17,959 nucleotides of DNA from Prolixibacteraceae bacterium (GCA_023228025.1 JALOCD010000093.1:1-17959), one strand, 5' to 3'; positions 8,001 to 14,591 are shown, counted from the first letter of the stretch. Notes: a model not told the origin generated them from the letters alone. A program made the numbers and translations.

Positions 8001-8327
8001 AAAAAGTAACCCCATTCCTGATTCTTCGGCCTGTTTTCCAGCATGAACCGCCTGATTCCCTGATTTCCGGATGGTATGAAAAAGCCCAAGAATATTATCT
8101 TCAAGGATCCCTTCATCCTTTAAAAGTTCCAATCTTCTAAAGGCAGTATTCTCATGAGGAAAATCAAGTTGCTGAATTTCAAAGATGTATTCAACCATCT
8201 TTTCACCAAACAACCTCATTTTAAACAAGGATGCATTGGGGTCATCGTGAATGTATCTTTCCGCTAAATTTCCGAGCTTGGCCAAAATGGAGTACTCTTT
8301 GGCCAGAAATATGAAATTGCTCTCCAT
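5094..8327 (-). CDS. hsdR: Type I restriction endonuclease motor/nuclease subunit HsdR
   Basis: 1077 residues, full length. The N-terminal 1-130 resembles a DUF4145-type helical domain, followed by a coiled-coil-like stretch at 140-190. The nuclease domain begins SEAETRLLIDAQLRSVGWEV at 194-213, and its PD-(D/E)xK site is visible as Asp246 (WADYALF) and E260-A-K262 (GLVEAKK). The SF2 helicase motor follows, with Walker A MATGTGKTR (403-411), DEAH box at 508-511, TATPAL (motif III), and motif VI in YEQMLGRATRRCDE. The C-terminal part matches the EcoEI-type R-subunit C domain that docks on the methylase. The protein translocates DNA and cuts unmodified DNA together with HsdM and HsdS. It is the first gene of the cluster. 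ATG at 8327 has no clear Shine-Dalgarno. The hsdM gene is 873 nt further on because of the RAYT insertion. Confidence 0.96.
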   Translation of the reverse strand: MESNFIFLAKEYSILAKLGNLAERYIHDDPNASLFKMRLFGEKMVEYIFEIQQLDFPHENTAFRRLELLKDEGILEDNILGLFHTIRKSGNQAVHAGKQAEESGMGLLFSSFKIAKWFYETYSDEASDISSIKFHPPEKVDLEKDYKNLEREYLQLEQKFADLLKEREIGTLSAEKSTEIKQRSKKAALKIEMSEAETRLLIDAQLRSVGWEVDTLDLNYKLHGTLPEKGKNRAIAEWPCGSKWADYALFVGNELYGLVEAKKYAQDISTDLTQSKRYAELVEEQFQVRLLGEWEIYKVPFLFSTNGRSYLQQLATKSGVWFIDIRNSKNHSRSIKGWFSPEGLLKMWNQDIDGADEKLKNSKPNFLKDINGLSLRDYQMKAIGCIEDSLLNNPEKKRMLLAMATGTGKTRTIIGLAYRLIQSNRFRRILFMVDRRLLATQALDHFKDDKIEDLHTFAEIYQIQGLKELIPEMDTRLHFATVQSMVKRLFYSEGDSLPIDSYDCIIVDEAHRGYLLDREMDDEELGFKDQRDYVSKYRRVLDYFDATAIGMTATPALHTTEIFGTPIYNYSYREAVIDGFLIDHEPPYLIKTKLGEEGIIWEKGDRPKVYDKENNQIIELAELEDELAINIEGFNKLVITESFNRTAISQLVQEIDPDGEEKTLIFAATDEHADLVVSILKEEYEKIGCDLNDNTIQKITGKSYDPAEQFRRYKNEKYPTIAVTVDLLTTGIDVPAICNIVFLRRIKSRILYEQMLGRATRRCDEINKEVFRIYDAVRIYEALQDYTQMRPVTVDPKTSFAELAEELGWIESNERAAKQLDQIIAKFQRKRQYINDDKIDKFKYRTGGHDPESFVNFLNESRNKGSLEQISHMTGVWKFLDELKPSPSFQYVSDHEDESRGIERGYGNSQKPEDYIQSFKQFITENLNKMAALKIICTRPQELDRKSLKELRLHLDQFGFNQRTLNTAWKATRNVDIAADIISYIRTLALGDELINHEERIRRAVEKVRAMKSWNKIQQKWIDRFENQLLSENILQHDDLNQAPFNENGGFDRLNKVFEEQLDQLISQLNENLYQTA

Positions 8328-8626
8328 AAGTTAGAATTGGGCTGATTTATTGGTCAGCCGAAGGTAAAGAATCAATTGGTGAAAAGAAAGGTTATGTAAA
8401 AGAAAATTGATGATTTTTTTGGTTGACTTGATCCGGGCCAAATCATAAATACTTCATCTTCATCTCGATTCCTCAATTAGCACCCTGATTTTATCAATCC
8501 TACTTTCCCCTGAATCAAATCTTTCCAAGGCTATTCTATACTAAACTGACGGAGTGACTCAGAGTGACCCCGTCAGTTTGGAAATATTGGATTATCGATA
8601 TTCAAAGAATGCGGGTTGTGTAGGAG
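8328..8626. other. Intergenic region between mnmE and hsdR
   Basis: About 300 nt without a supportable gene on either strand. It holds a 6-bp inverted repeat, GGCTGA/TCAGCC (8340-8345 and 8354-8359), just upstream of the hsdR start and the larger inverted repeat at 8543-8579. I found no TAnnTTTG box for hsdR. This marks the junction between the backbone gene mnmE and the restriction block. Confidence 0.5.
8543..8579. repeat. 10-bp stem inverted repeat downstream of mnmE
   Basis: AAACTGACGG (8543-8552) and CCGTCAGTTT (8570-8579) form a perfect 10-bp stem. The 17-nt centre contains AGTGACTC and AGTGACC, so GAGTGAC occurs twice in the same direction. It is 48 nt after the mnmE stop and could terminate mnmE transcription, but only TTT follows the stem on the minus strand. 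It may instead be a dispersed intergenic repeat. Confidence 0.45.
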
Positions 8627-10021
8627 CTATTTCCCAATACAAAAATGCTTAAAAATATTCCCCAGCACCTCATCCGTAGTTATTTGCCCTGTGATAGCCC
8701 CCAGATAATGCAGACATTCGCGGATGTCCTGTGACAAAAACTCGCCGGAGAGGTTGGATTCCAGACCGAAAATGGTACGTTCGATGGCATCCAGGGCTTT
8801 GGTGAGCGCTTCGTAATGGCGGATATTGGTAACGATCACATCTTCCGGTTGAATTTTAAACAGGGAGACCGACTCGTGCATCAAACCAGTCAGTCCGGCC
8901 AGGTTCTCTTTAGATTTTGCTGCGATAAAGACCAGGGATTCGTTCGCTTTCAATGTAATAGAGGATAGCTCTTTGCGTATCTTTTCGGAAACCAAATCGG
9001 ATTTGTTGGCGACCAAAATAAGCTTCTGATTTGTGATTTTGTTTCTGATCTCCTTTATTCTGCCAAGGATTACTTCAAGTGGAGAGGTGAGATCCAGCAC
9101 CAGCAACACCAGCGTTGCCTGCTCCAATTTCCGGTAGGAGCGCTCGATTCCAAGGTTTTCAATGGTGTCGGCGGTTTCACGCAATCCGGCAGTGTCGAAG
9201 AATCGAAACTGGACGCCATCCAGGTTAACCACATCTTCTATCACATCGCGGGTGGTGCCATGAATATCTGAGACAATCGCTTTCTCTTCATTTAACAGGG
9301 CATTCAGCAGTGTTGACTTTCCTACGTTTGTCTCCCCGATAATGGCAACGGGAATCCCGTTTTTTATGGCATTTCCAAGGTGGAACGAATCGGCCAGTTT
9401 CCGAAGCAGATGGGCAATTTTGCGCGATAGTTCCAAAAGCTGGCTTCGGTCGGCAAACTCAACATCCTCCTCACTGAAATCAAGTTCCAGCTCAACAAGC
9501 GTAATAAAATGGAGAAGCTGTTCCCTTAGCTGCCCAATTTCAACCGAAAATCCGCCCCGCATTTGGTTCAGTGCCACCCTGTGTGCGGCTGAATTGCCTG
9601 AGGCGATAAGGTCTGCTACCGCTTCTGCCTGCGAGAGGTCCATCTTTCCGTTCAGGAATGCGCGCTGGGTAAATTCCCCGGGTTGAGCAAGTACCGCTCC
9701 GCTATCGATCATCAAACGGAGAATTTGTTGCTGAACGTATTGCGCTCCGTGACAAGAGATTTCCGCAACATCTTCACCCGTGTAGGAGTGGGGCGCCCGA
9801 AAGAGTCCGATTACAACTTCATCCAGAAGGATACTCTCTTTATAGATTGAGCCAAAATGGAGTGTGTTGGCGGCCTGATCAGCCAGTTTCTTGCCTGGGG
9901 AAGGAGATCTGAAAACAGAATCAACGATCGTGATTGCCCTGCTCCCGGAGAGCCGGATGACGGCAATGCCACCTGTTCCGGCAGGAGTAGAGATGGCACA
10001 GATGGTTGAATCATCGAACAT
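8627..10021 (-). CDS. mnmE: tRNA uridine-5-carboxymethylaminomethyl(34) synthesis GTPase MnmE
   Basis: 464 residues, full length, cytosolic. Works with MnmG (GidA) to add the cmnm5 group to the wobble uridine of certain tRNAs. The N-terminal folate-binding domain covers about 1-120 (STICAISTPAGTGGIAVIRL at 5-24, PHSYTGEDVAEISCHG around 77-92). A helical domain encloses the G domain: G1 GETNVGKS at 229-236, G2 TTRD at 256-259, G3 DTAG at 276-279, G4 NKSD at 339-342. The C-terminal CIGK (461-464) supplies the conserved cysteine. No motif is missing. ATG at 10021 is preceded closely by a TAnnTTTG-type promoter and by the hsp20 terminator, so the gene is transcribed on its own. It marks conserved backbone next to the restriction block. 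Confidence 0.97.
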   Translation of the reverse strand: MFDDSTICAISTPAGTGGIAVIRLSGSRAITIVDSVFRSPSPGKKLADQAANTLHFGSIYKESILLDEVVIGLFRAPHSYTGEDVAEISCHGAQYVQQQILRLMIDSGAVLAQPGEFTQRAFLNGKMDLSQAEAVADLIASGNSAAHRVALNQMRGGFSVEIGQLREQLLHFITLVELELDFSEEDVEFADRSQLLELSRKIAHLLRKLADSFHLGNAIKNGIPVAIIGETNVGKSTLLNALLNEEKAIVSDIHGTTRDVIEDVVNLDGVQFRFFDTAGLRETADTIENLGIERSYRKLEQATLVLLVLDLTSPLEVILGRIKEIRNKITNQKLILVANKSDLVSEKIRKELSSITLKANESLVFIAAKSKENLAGLTGLMHESVSLFKIQPEDVIVTNIRHYEALTKALDAIERTIFGLESNLSGEFLSQDIRECLHYLGAITGQITTDEVLGNIFKHFCIGK

Positions 10022-10038
10022 ATGTCGCTATTTTTTTA

Positions 10039-10046
10039 CAAAGATA
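10039..10046 (-). promoter_or_regulatory. Bacteroidetes-type -7 box for mnmE
   Basis: On the minus strand TATCTTTG matches the TAnnTTTG consensus exactly and lies 17 nt before the mnmE ATG, implying a leader of only about 10-15 nt. The -33 region would fall inside the hsp20 terminator stem, in its T-rich arm. Confidence 0.6.
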
Positions 10047-10048
10047 GC

Positions 10049-10101
10049 AGATCCAATAAAAAAAGAGGGGTACCAAAGCACCCCTCTTTTTTATTGGATC
10101 T
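10049..10101 (-). terminator. Strong intrinsic terminator after hsp20
   Basis: AGATCCAATA at the left end pairs with TATTGGATCT at the right, and the inner parts AAAGAGGGG and CCCCTCTTT continue the stem to about 22 bp with one bulged base and a loop of about 8 nt. On the minus strand the stem is followed through its 3' arm by a run of seven T. The 5' arm includes the last codons and the stop of hsp20, so the hairpin begins inside the coding sequence. Confidence 0.85.
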
Positions 10102-10531
10102 CAATGGCCCTTGCCGGTTTTGGTTTAAGCTCCTCCCGTTTGGGAAGCGTGACCAGCAGAATGCCATCTTTGTAGGTCGCCTGGATCTGATCGCCATTGA
10201 TGGTTTCAACAGGAATGTTGAACAACCTGCGGAATGAACGATAGCTGAATTCCTTGCGGGAATAGCGTTCTCCTGATTCTGAATTTTCGGTTGAAACTTC
10301 AGCCGAAACGGTCAAACGATTATTCTCCAGATCAATTTTGAAATCCTCTTTCTTCATTCCGGGTGCAGCCACTTCAATCTGAATACGGTTGTCGTCTTCA
10401 AGAATGTTTACGGCCGGTAAAGTGCTGTCGTCTGATGAAAATCCGGCGTTGCTCCAATCCACCATTTCCCTGTTAAACAGTTGGTTAAAAACGGATGGAT
10501 AAAATCTGTTGTTTGTTCTGATCAATGTCAT
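10091..10531 (-). CDS. Hsp20/alpha-crystallin family small heat shock protein
   Basis: 146 residues, typical size. ATP-independent cytosolic holdase that binds unfolding proteins as large oligomers. The alpha-crystallin domain spans about residues 38-132: AVNILEDDNRIQIEVAAPGM at its start (with the PGM turn of bacterial class-A sHsps), the KEEF/KKEDFKIDLENNRLTVSAE strand pair, and the signature YKDGILLVTLPK near 122-133. The C-terminal AIEIQ supplies an IxI-like anchoring motif (I-E-I) for oligomer assembly. Expression looks tightly arranged: an unusually strong Shine-Dalgarno (AGGAGG) precedes the ATG, a long upstream region carries palindromes, and a strong terminator begins within the last codons. 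Confidence 0.95.
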   Translation of the reverse strand: MTLIRTNNRFYPSVFNQLFNREMVDWSNAGFSSDDSTLPAVNILEDDNRIQIEVAAPGMKKEDFKIDLENNRLTVSAEVSTENSESGERYSRKEFSYRSFRRLFNIPVETINGDQIQATYKDGILLVTLPKREELKPKPARAIEIQ

Positions 10532-10539
10532 GGTAAATT

Positions 10540-10545
10540 CCTCCT
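10540..10545 (-). promoter_or_regulatory. Strong Shine-Dalgarno before hsp20
   Basis: On the minus strand AGGAGG lies 8 nt before the ATG at 10531. Perfect Shine-Dalgarno sequences are rare in Bacteroidetes, and no other gene in this window has one. A CCACA/TGTGG hairpin (10575-10588) lies further up in the same leader. Confidence 0.6.
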
Positions 10546-10701
10546 ATTTTTTAGTTAACATTTTAAGTTTGTTGCCACACCGTTGTGGTACGACCTGCAT
10601 AATTCAATAGATGTGCCAATCTTTGAACTGCAATTTGTTTTCTTTTAATTTTCAATCAGTTAAAAAAATTGATGGATTTTTTCTGGACAAAATGACATTT
10701 G

Positions 10702-10736
10702 TATTTCGAAATATTTATGACAAAAAGTCATAAATA
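10702..10736. promoter_or_regulatory. Adjacent palindromes between hsp20 and the 86-residue gene
   Basis: TATTTCGAAATA (10702-10713) is a perfect 12-bp palindrome. It runs straight into a second inverted repeat with 10-bp arms, TATTTATGAC (10712-10721) and GTCATAAATA (10727-10736), separated by AAAAA. Further ATGACA and TGTCA half-sites occur near 10692 and 10755. The 373-nt divergent gap (10532-10904) has no gene, so these are candidate operator sites for hsp20, the plus-strand operon or both. Confidence 0.45.
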
Positions 10737-10829
10737 ACTCATAATCATGCTAATATGTCAGTTTTTTATCGACTGATAGTTAAAAAGCAGGTTGATTAAC
10801 TTTCCTTAAAATAGCAGACGAGGATGCAG

Positions 10830-10859
10830 TTGAAACTCTTCGAATTATTTTTATATTTG
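10830..10859 (+). promoter_or_regulatory. Bacteroidetes-type promoter for the 86-residue gene and pspC
   Basis: TTG at 10830-10832, a 19-bp spacer, then TATATTTG at 10852-10859, an exact match to TAnnTTTG with the expected -33 spacing. The ATG of the first gene follows at 10905. A small AACC-TTA-GGTT hairpin (10871-10881) would lie in the leader. Confidence 0.7.
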
Positions 10860-10904
10860 ATCTATGATCCAACCTTAGGTTGACTTAACAAAAAACATAA
10901 AGCG

Positions 10905-11165
10905 ATGCTTCCAAAATTTTTACTTGCTGACAATTCCCAAGTTCTTCCCGACACGATTTTTATTATTCACACCGAGCCGCCTCGTTTCATCGTTGGTTGT
11001 GATTTGGAAGGATTCAATGTCGATCAGGAGATTCACTGGATTGATGAAGAGCCTGAAAGTGCCGAGCTAAAGTCTGAACTGATGGAGCAGGCTGAAGAGT
11101 TTATGGAACTTGAGCTCGACTACGAGGACGAACTGGATAAATTGGATGAAGATTCTGATAATTAA
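10905..11165 (+). CDS. Acidic 86-residue protein of unknown function
   Basis: I do not recognise a named family; it resembles conserved small hypothetical proteins of Bacteroidales. The first 45 residues look like a compact beta-rich fold (FLLADNSQVLPDTIFIIHTE, then PPRFIVGCDLEG and EIHWIDEEPE). Residues 48-86 are a strongly acidic, Glu/Asp-dominated helix (MEQAEEFMELELDYEDELDK). There is no signal peptide or membrane segment, so it is probably cytosolic. Support for coding comes from the good promoter upstream and the PspC gene 12 nt downstream on the same strand, which form a likely two-gene operon. The fold suggests a protein-interaction or DNA-mimic-like tail, but that is a guess. Confidence 0.8.
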   Translation: MLPKFLLADNSQVLPDTIFIIHTEPPRFIVGCDLEGFNVDQEIHWIDEEPESAELKSELMEQAEEFMELELDYEDELDKLDEDSDN

Positions 11166-11176
11166 CTTCATAAGTC

Positions 11177-11386
11177 ATGCAGATAATTGAACAAAATGGT
11201 CCCAAGAGACTAAAAAGATCCGTTACAGACAAAATGATAGCTGGTATATGTGGTGGATTGGCTGATTATTTTGCCATTGATTCCACTTTGATCAGGCTGG
11301 CGTTTGTATTCGCCGTCCTCTTCGCCGGAACCGGTATATTGGCATATCTTATTATGTGGATTATCGTTCCAAAAGAAAATTACTGA
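11177..11386 (+). CDS. PspC-domain small membrane protein
   Basis: 69 residues. Nearly the whole protein is a PspC domain: KRSVTDKMIAGICGGLADYF at 13-32 carries the family's IAGVCGGLAxYF motif, followed by the DxTLIRLAFVF segment and one hydrophobic stretch at about 40-63 (membrane). PspC proteins take part in envelope-stress responses and in Bacteroidetes are often short stand-alone proteins. Without the PspA/PspB partners here, a specific phage-shock role is not supported. It follows the acidic protein after an 11-nt gap and probably shares its promoter. The stop is immediately followed by a possible promoter for the next gene. Confidence 0.9.
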   Translation: MQIIEQNGPKRLKRSVTDKMIAGICGGLADYFAIDSTLIRLAFVFAVLFAGTGILAYLIMWIIVPKENY

Positions 11387-11394
11387 TAATTTTG
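11387..11394 (+). promoter_or_regulatory. Possible -7 box for the isomerase-like gene
   Basis: TAATTTTG matches TAnnTTTG and starts directly after the pspC stop, 82 nt before the next ATG. No convincing TTG is found at -33, so this is a weak call. Confidence 0.35.
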
Positions 11395-11475
11395 TCCCAT
11401 ATTCCGACGTTTCTTCGTGTGTCTTATTCTCATGGAGGCTAAAGGTCGTATTCTAATTTTACCAAACTAACGAAC

Positions 11476-12399
11476 ATGCAAAGAAGAAATTTTATACAAA
11501 AATCAACGGCTGCATTGGCATTCACCGGCCTTGGTTCTGCCGCATTTGCCATACCTGAATTTCAGGATGTAAAACAATCCAACAGCGCATTCTTCAAACT
11601 GAGGTATGCCCCAAGTTTTGGAACTTTCAATGAATTGGCAGGAAAGGATACGATCGACCAGATAAAATTCTGTAACGACCAGGGATTCAGGGCCATGTTC
11701 GACAATGGTTTTATGAACAAACCCGTTGAGGATCAGGCTAAGATTGTTGCCGAAATCAACCGTTTGAACATGAAGATGGGCCCGTTTGTCCTTTACGCTG
11801 ATTTCAGCAAGGAGTCAATGGTTTTGAAAGACAATGATATCCGTCAAATGCTGGTCGATAAGGTGAAAGCTGGGGTTGAGGTTTGTCAGAGGACGGGACT
11901 TAAATGGGCATTGATGGTTCCGGGTCGCTACAATGAGCACATGGATTGGGGATATCAGACAGCCAATGTGATTGATATCATGCGTGAACTGAGTGATATC
12001 GCCATGCAGGGAGGCATGACCATTGTTTTGGAACCGCTTAACAAGCGCGACCATCCGGGACTCTTTCTAACCGGAATGGCCCAGACTTATGCGATCTGCA
12101 GGGGAGTAAACAGTCCGGCCTGTAAAATTGTCGATGACCTTTACCATCAGCAGATTACGGATGGAAACCTGATCCCAAACATCGAAGCTTCCTGGAGTGA
12201 GATTGCAGCATTTCACCTTGGCGACAATCCCGGGAGGAAAGAACCGGGCACAGGGGAAATTAACTTTATGAATATTTTTAAATACATCCATACCAAGGGT
12301 TACGACGATGTACTTTGCATGGAACATGGACGCAGCATAAAAGGCAGGGAGGGTGAACTGGCCCTGATCGAAGCCTACCGGAAAGTGGATAACTTTTAA
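11476..12399 (+). CDS. Tat-exported sugar isomerase/epimerase-like TIM-barrel protein (hydroxypyruvate isomerase-like)
   Basis: 307 residues. The N-terminus MQRRNFIQKSTAALAFTGLG is a twin-arginine signal ending near AFA (about residue 25), so the enzyme should be folded before export to the periplasm. The rest is a xylose-isomerase-like (AP endonuclease 2 family) barrel. Likely metal ligands and active-site residues are E186 (LEPLN), D221 and H224 (DDLYH), H247 (AFHLGDNPGRKEPGTGEINF) and E283 (CMEHG). The DNPGR.EPGTGEI segment is typical of hydroxypyruvate isomerase relatives, but exported Bacteroidetes members may act on other sugars, so the substrate is open. It is probably a single-gene unit, ending at the bidirectional terminator at 12416-12453. 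Confidence 0.9.
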   Translation: MQRRNFIQKSTAALAFTGLGSAAFAIPEFQDVKQSNSAFFKLRYAPSFGTFNELAGKDTIDQIKFCNDQGFRAMFDNGFMNKPVEDQAKIVAEINRLNMKMGPFVLYADFSKESMVLKDNDIRQMLVDKVKAGVEVCQRTGLKWALMVPGRYNEHMDWGYQTANVIDIMRELSDIAMQGGMTIVLEPLNKRDHPGLFLTGMAQTYAICRGVNSPACKIVDDLYHQQITDGNLIPNIEASWSEIAAFHLGDNPGRKEPGTGEINFMNIFKYIHTKGYDDVLCMEHGRSIKGREGELALIEAYRKVDNF

Positions 12400-12415
12400 T
12401 TGTGTATTTTTCAGC

Positions 12416-12453
12416 GACAAAAAAAGAGGGCGGTTCCGCCCTCTCTTTTTGTC
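12416..12453. terminator. Bidirectional intrinsic terminator between isomerase and rubrerythrin genes
   Basis: The arms 12416-12433 and 12436-12453 pair over 18 bp with one mismatch. The core is AGAGGGCGG/CCGCCCTCT, flanked by A-runs on the left and CTTTTTG on the right, giving a T-tract on each strand. It lies 17 nt after the isomerase stop and 14 nt after the convergent rubrerythrin stop. Confidence 0.9.
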
Positions 12454-12466
12454 ATAGCCCTTCTCA

Positions 12467-13078
12467 TCAGATGGTAAGAAATTTTTCCTGCCCTGACTGA
12501 CAAAATGCACATTTGGGATCGAGTTTGGCGTTGTCGTAGGTGTTTCCGCAAACCGGACAAACTGCATACTGGACAGGAAGTGCATTTTCTGTTGAATTCT
12601 TCAAGGATTCAAGTGCTTTGACATAGAAGTCATGGTGTTTCTTCTCAGTGTCAACAGCCCAATTGAAAGACTTTTCAGCCTTGCCAACTTTTTCGGCTTT
12701 TGCATCTGTCAGAAACTGAGGGTACATGGTGCTTACTTCGTACCCTTCACCATCAATGGCTGCCTGCAGATTTTCTGCTGTGGTCTTAACTTCAAACTCG
12801 GGTTTAAAATCATCCATTTTCATGCCAAGTCCTTCCAGGACTTTCCTGTGGTTGGCGGCATGAATTGCTTCCGCTTTTGAAGCAGCCGCAAACAATTTGG
12901 AAATGGCTTCGTGACCTTCTTCCATGGCCTTCACTGAAAAGGCTGCATACTTAGCGCTGGCTGTAGTCTCGCCTTTGATGCCGGCTTTCAGGTTTTCGAT
13001 GGTTTTTACAGGTTTGGCCTCATTGCAACTTGACAATGCGAAAATGGCCACGATTGAAAAGAATAAAATGTTTCTCAT
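12467..13078 (-). CDS. Rubrerythrin, predicted lipoprotein
   Basis: 203 residues. The start MRNILFFSIVAIFALSSCNE is a lipoprotein signal with the lipobox cysteine at 18, so the protein should be anchored on the outside of a membrane. The ferritin-like domain shows the complete di-iron set: E37 (GETTA), E70 with H73 (EAIHAANH), E111 and E114 (GEGYE), E145 with H148 (TEKKH). A rubredoxin-like domain closes the protein with C174-x2-C177 and C190-x2-C193. Rubrerythrins reduce hydrogen peroxide in anaerobes, usually in the cytosol, so the envelope location is unusual. A DUF2231 membrane protein is encoded 35 nt upstream on the same strand, suggesting an operon, perhaps with the membrane protein as electron-transfer or assembly partner (inference). 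Confidence 0.94.
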   Translation of the reverse strand: MRNILFFSIVAIFALSSCNEAKPVKTIENLKAGIKGETTASAKYAAFSVKAMEEGHEAISKLFAAASKAEAIHAANHRKVLEGLGMKMDDFKPEFEVKTTAENLQAAIDGEGYEVSTMYPQFLTDAKAEKVGKAEKSFNWAVDTEKKHHDFYVKALESLKNSTENALPVQYAVCPVCGNTYDNAKLDPKCAFCQSGQEKFLTI

Positions 13079-13113
13079 GATTACATGTTTTAACGTGGTG
13101 AATTATTCTAAAA

Positions 13114-13539
13114 CTAAAGGGGCATCATATAATTGTAAACAAGCGTACCACCAAGGAATCCGGTAATTGAGACTGAAATGGTCGCAATCGAATAAAGGCA
13201 AAATGTAAACCATTTGAATTTTTCGCAATCGCCTTTGTAACAATAGTATGATCTGATAGCGGTTGTCATTAGAAGCAATCCCATGGTAATTAAGGCTAAA
13301 GTTTCATGCCATTTTCTTACTTCTTCGGCAGCCCCAGACATATCGGCTGTAAAAAGTTGACCGGTTAAATAAGCAGCAACAGCAGAAAGAGTTCCGAAAA
13401 CCAATAAAAACAAACTGATCTTGGAAAGGAAGAGCTCTTTTTTTATGAAAATTGAACCCAATTCCGCGATATATCCAAAAGTTACCAAAGCAATTGGGAA
13501 ATGAACCAACATGGGATGAAAATGACTAGTTTCAATCAT
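13114..13539 (-). CDS. DUF2231-type four-helix membrane protein
   Basis: 141 residues with four hydrophobic segments at about 12-30, 39-62, 80-99 and 112-136. The N-terminal HFHPMLVHFPIALV carries the family's conserved His-Pro...His-Phe-Pro signature. Family members are inner-membrane proteins of unclear function; the histidines make heme or metal binding plausible but unproven. One pair of cysteines (YYCYKGDCEKF near 108-115) sits in a loop after the third helix. It is the first gene of a likely pair with the lipoprotein rubrerythrin. No clear TAnnTTTG box was found in the 137-nt divergent gap to the next gene. Confidence 0.85.
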   Translation of the reverse strand: MIETSHFHPMLVHFPIALVTFGYIAELGSIFIKKELFLSKISLFLLVFGTLSAVAAYLTGQLFTADMSGAAEEVRKWHETLALITMGLLLMTTAIRSYYCYKGDCEKFKWFTFCLYSIATISVSITGFLGGTLVYNYMMPL

Positions 13540-13676
13540 GGGAAATGTGTATTAAGTTTCAACAAGAGACCAAGTTAATAAATTTATTAATCAAATCAAA
13601 ATATCTATTTTTTTTGACTAAATTGAGGTAACTTTAGGTCAGATTTAGACAAACCCTCATCTGAAAATTCCCATTT

Positions 13677-14567
13677 ATGCAGCAGGAAAAGTTGAATGTT
13701 GCGCTGTTTTCGGTTTTTGCAGCGATTTTCTTAACTGGCTCTAAGTTACTTATTGGACTCTTAACCGGAAGCCTAGGAATTCTTTCCGAAGCGTTGCATT
13801 CAGGGCTTGATCTGGTAGCCGCTGTGATTACCTATTTTTCCGTGCGTGTTTCCGATAAACCAGCAGACAAACAGCACAATTACGGTCATGGCAAGATTGA
13901 GAATTTTTCAGCCTTGGTCGAAACATTTTTGTTGCTGATTACTTGTATCTGGATCATTTATGAGGCATCAAACCGGTTGATTACCGGAAAAACGCATATT
14001 GAAGTTGGAATGTGGAGTTACATTGTTGTTGTCAGTTCAATAGTCATAGATGTTTCGCGCTCAAGGGCCTTGAGAAGGGTTGCAAAGAAATACAACAGTC
14101 AGGCGCTTGAAGCGGATGCGCTCCATTTTTCGACCGATATATGGAGTTCCGCGGTTGTCCTCTTGGGTTTGATTTGCGCCAATTTTGGACTGTTTTTTGC
14201 CGATTCCATTGCTGCATTGGGAGTTGCAGTGATTGTATTGTCTGTTTCTTACCGGTTGGGAAAAAGGTCTGTCGATGTATTATTGGATAAGGCGCCACAA
14301 GATACCGTAGATCTGGTGAAGAAAACCCTTTCTGAATTCGCTGAGGTTAAGCATTTTCATAGTCTAAAAATTAGGACCTCAGGAGCCGATACTTTCGTCA
14401 AAGTAAATGTTCACTTGGACCCTGAATTGAGCCTCCGACAGGTCCATGAAATTTGTGACAAAATTGAAAACGAAATTGGTTCCCGCATCAAACGCAGCGA
14501 AGTGAACATCCATGCCGAACCCCAGGATCCCGGGCATATTCAGACAGAGAAGCAGGATGGTTTGTAA
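13677..14567 (+). CDS. Cation diffusion facilitator (CDF) family divalent metal transporter
   Basis: 296 residues. Expels divalent metals (zinc, iron, manganese or similar) from the cytosol by proton antiport. Six membrane segments are expected in residues 8-195. The transport site is visible as H41-x3-D45 in helix 2 (SEALHSGLDL) and H150-x3-D154 in helix 5 (DALHFSTD). The NYGHGKIENFSAL loop (68-80) is a family hallmark. The C-terminal cytosolic metal-sensing domain (about 205-285) has several histidines (HFHSLKIRTSGADTF, VNVHLDPE, VHEICDKIE, VNIHAEPQ). An HxxxD rather than DxxxD first site is common among CDF members, and the metal cannot be told from this. The gene is divergent from the DUF2231 gene and no terminator is seen, but a repeat element follows. 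Confidence 0.94.
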   Translation: MQQEKLNVALFSVFAAIFLTGSKLLIGLLTGSLGILSEALHSGLDLVAAVITYFSVRVSDKPADKQHNYGHGKIENFSALVETFLLLITCIWIIYEASNRLITGKTHIEVGMWSYIVVVSSIVIDVSRSRALRRVAKKYNSQALEADALHFSTDIWSSAVVLLGLICANFGLFFADSIAALGVAVIVLSVSYRLGKRSVDVLLDKAPQDTVDLVKKTLSEFAEVKHFHSLKIRTSGADTFVKVNVHLDPELSLRQVHEICDKIENEIGSRIKRSEVNIHAEPQDPGHIQTEKQDGL

Positions 14568-14591
14568 GAAATCACGTATTTTGTTGAGAAG

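Noticed and set aside
12067..12585. 172-codon minus-strand frame across the isomerase end and rubrerythrin end
   Set aside because: It crosses a strong bidirectional terminator and overlaps two well-supported genes in other frames.
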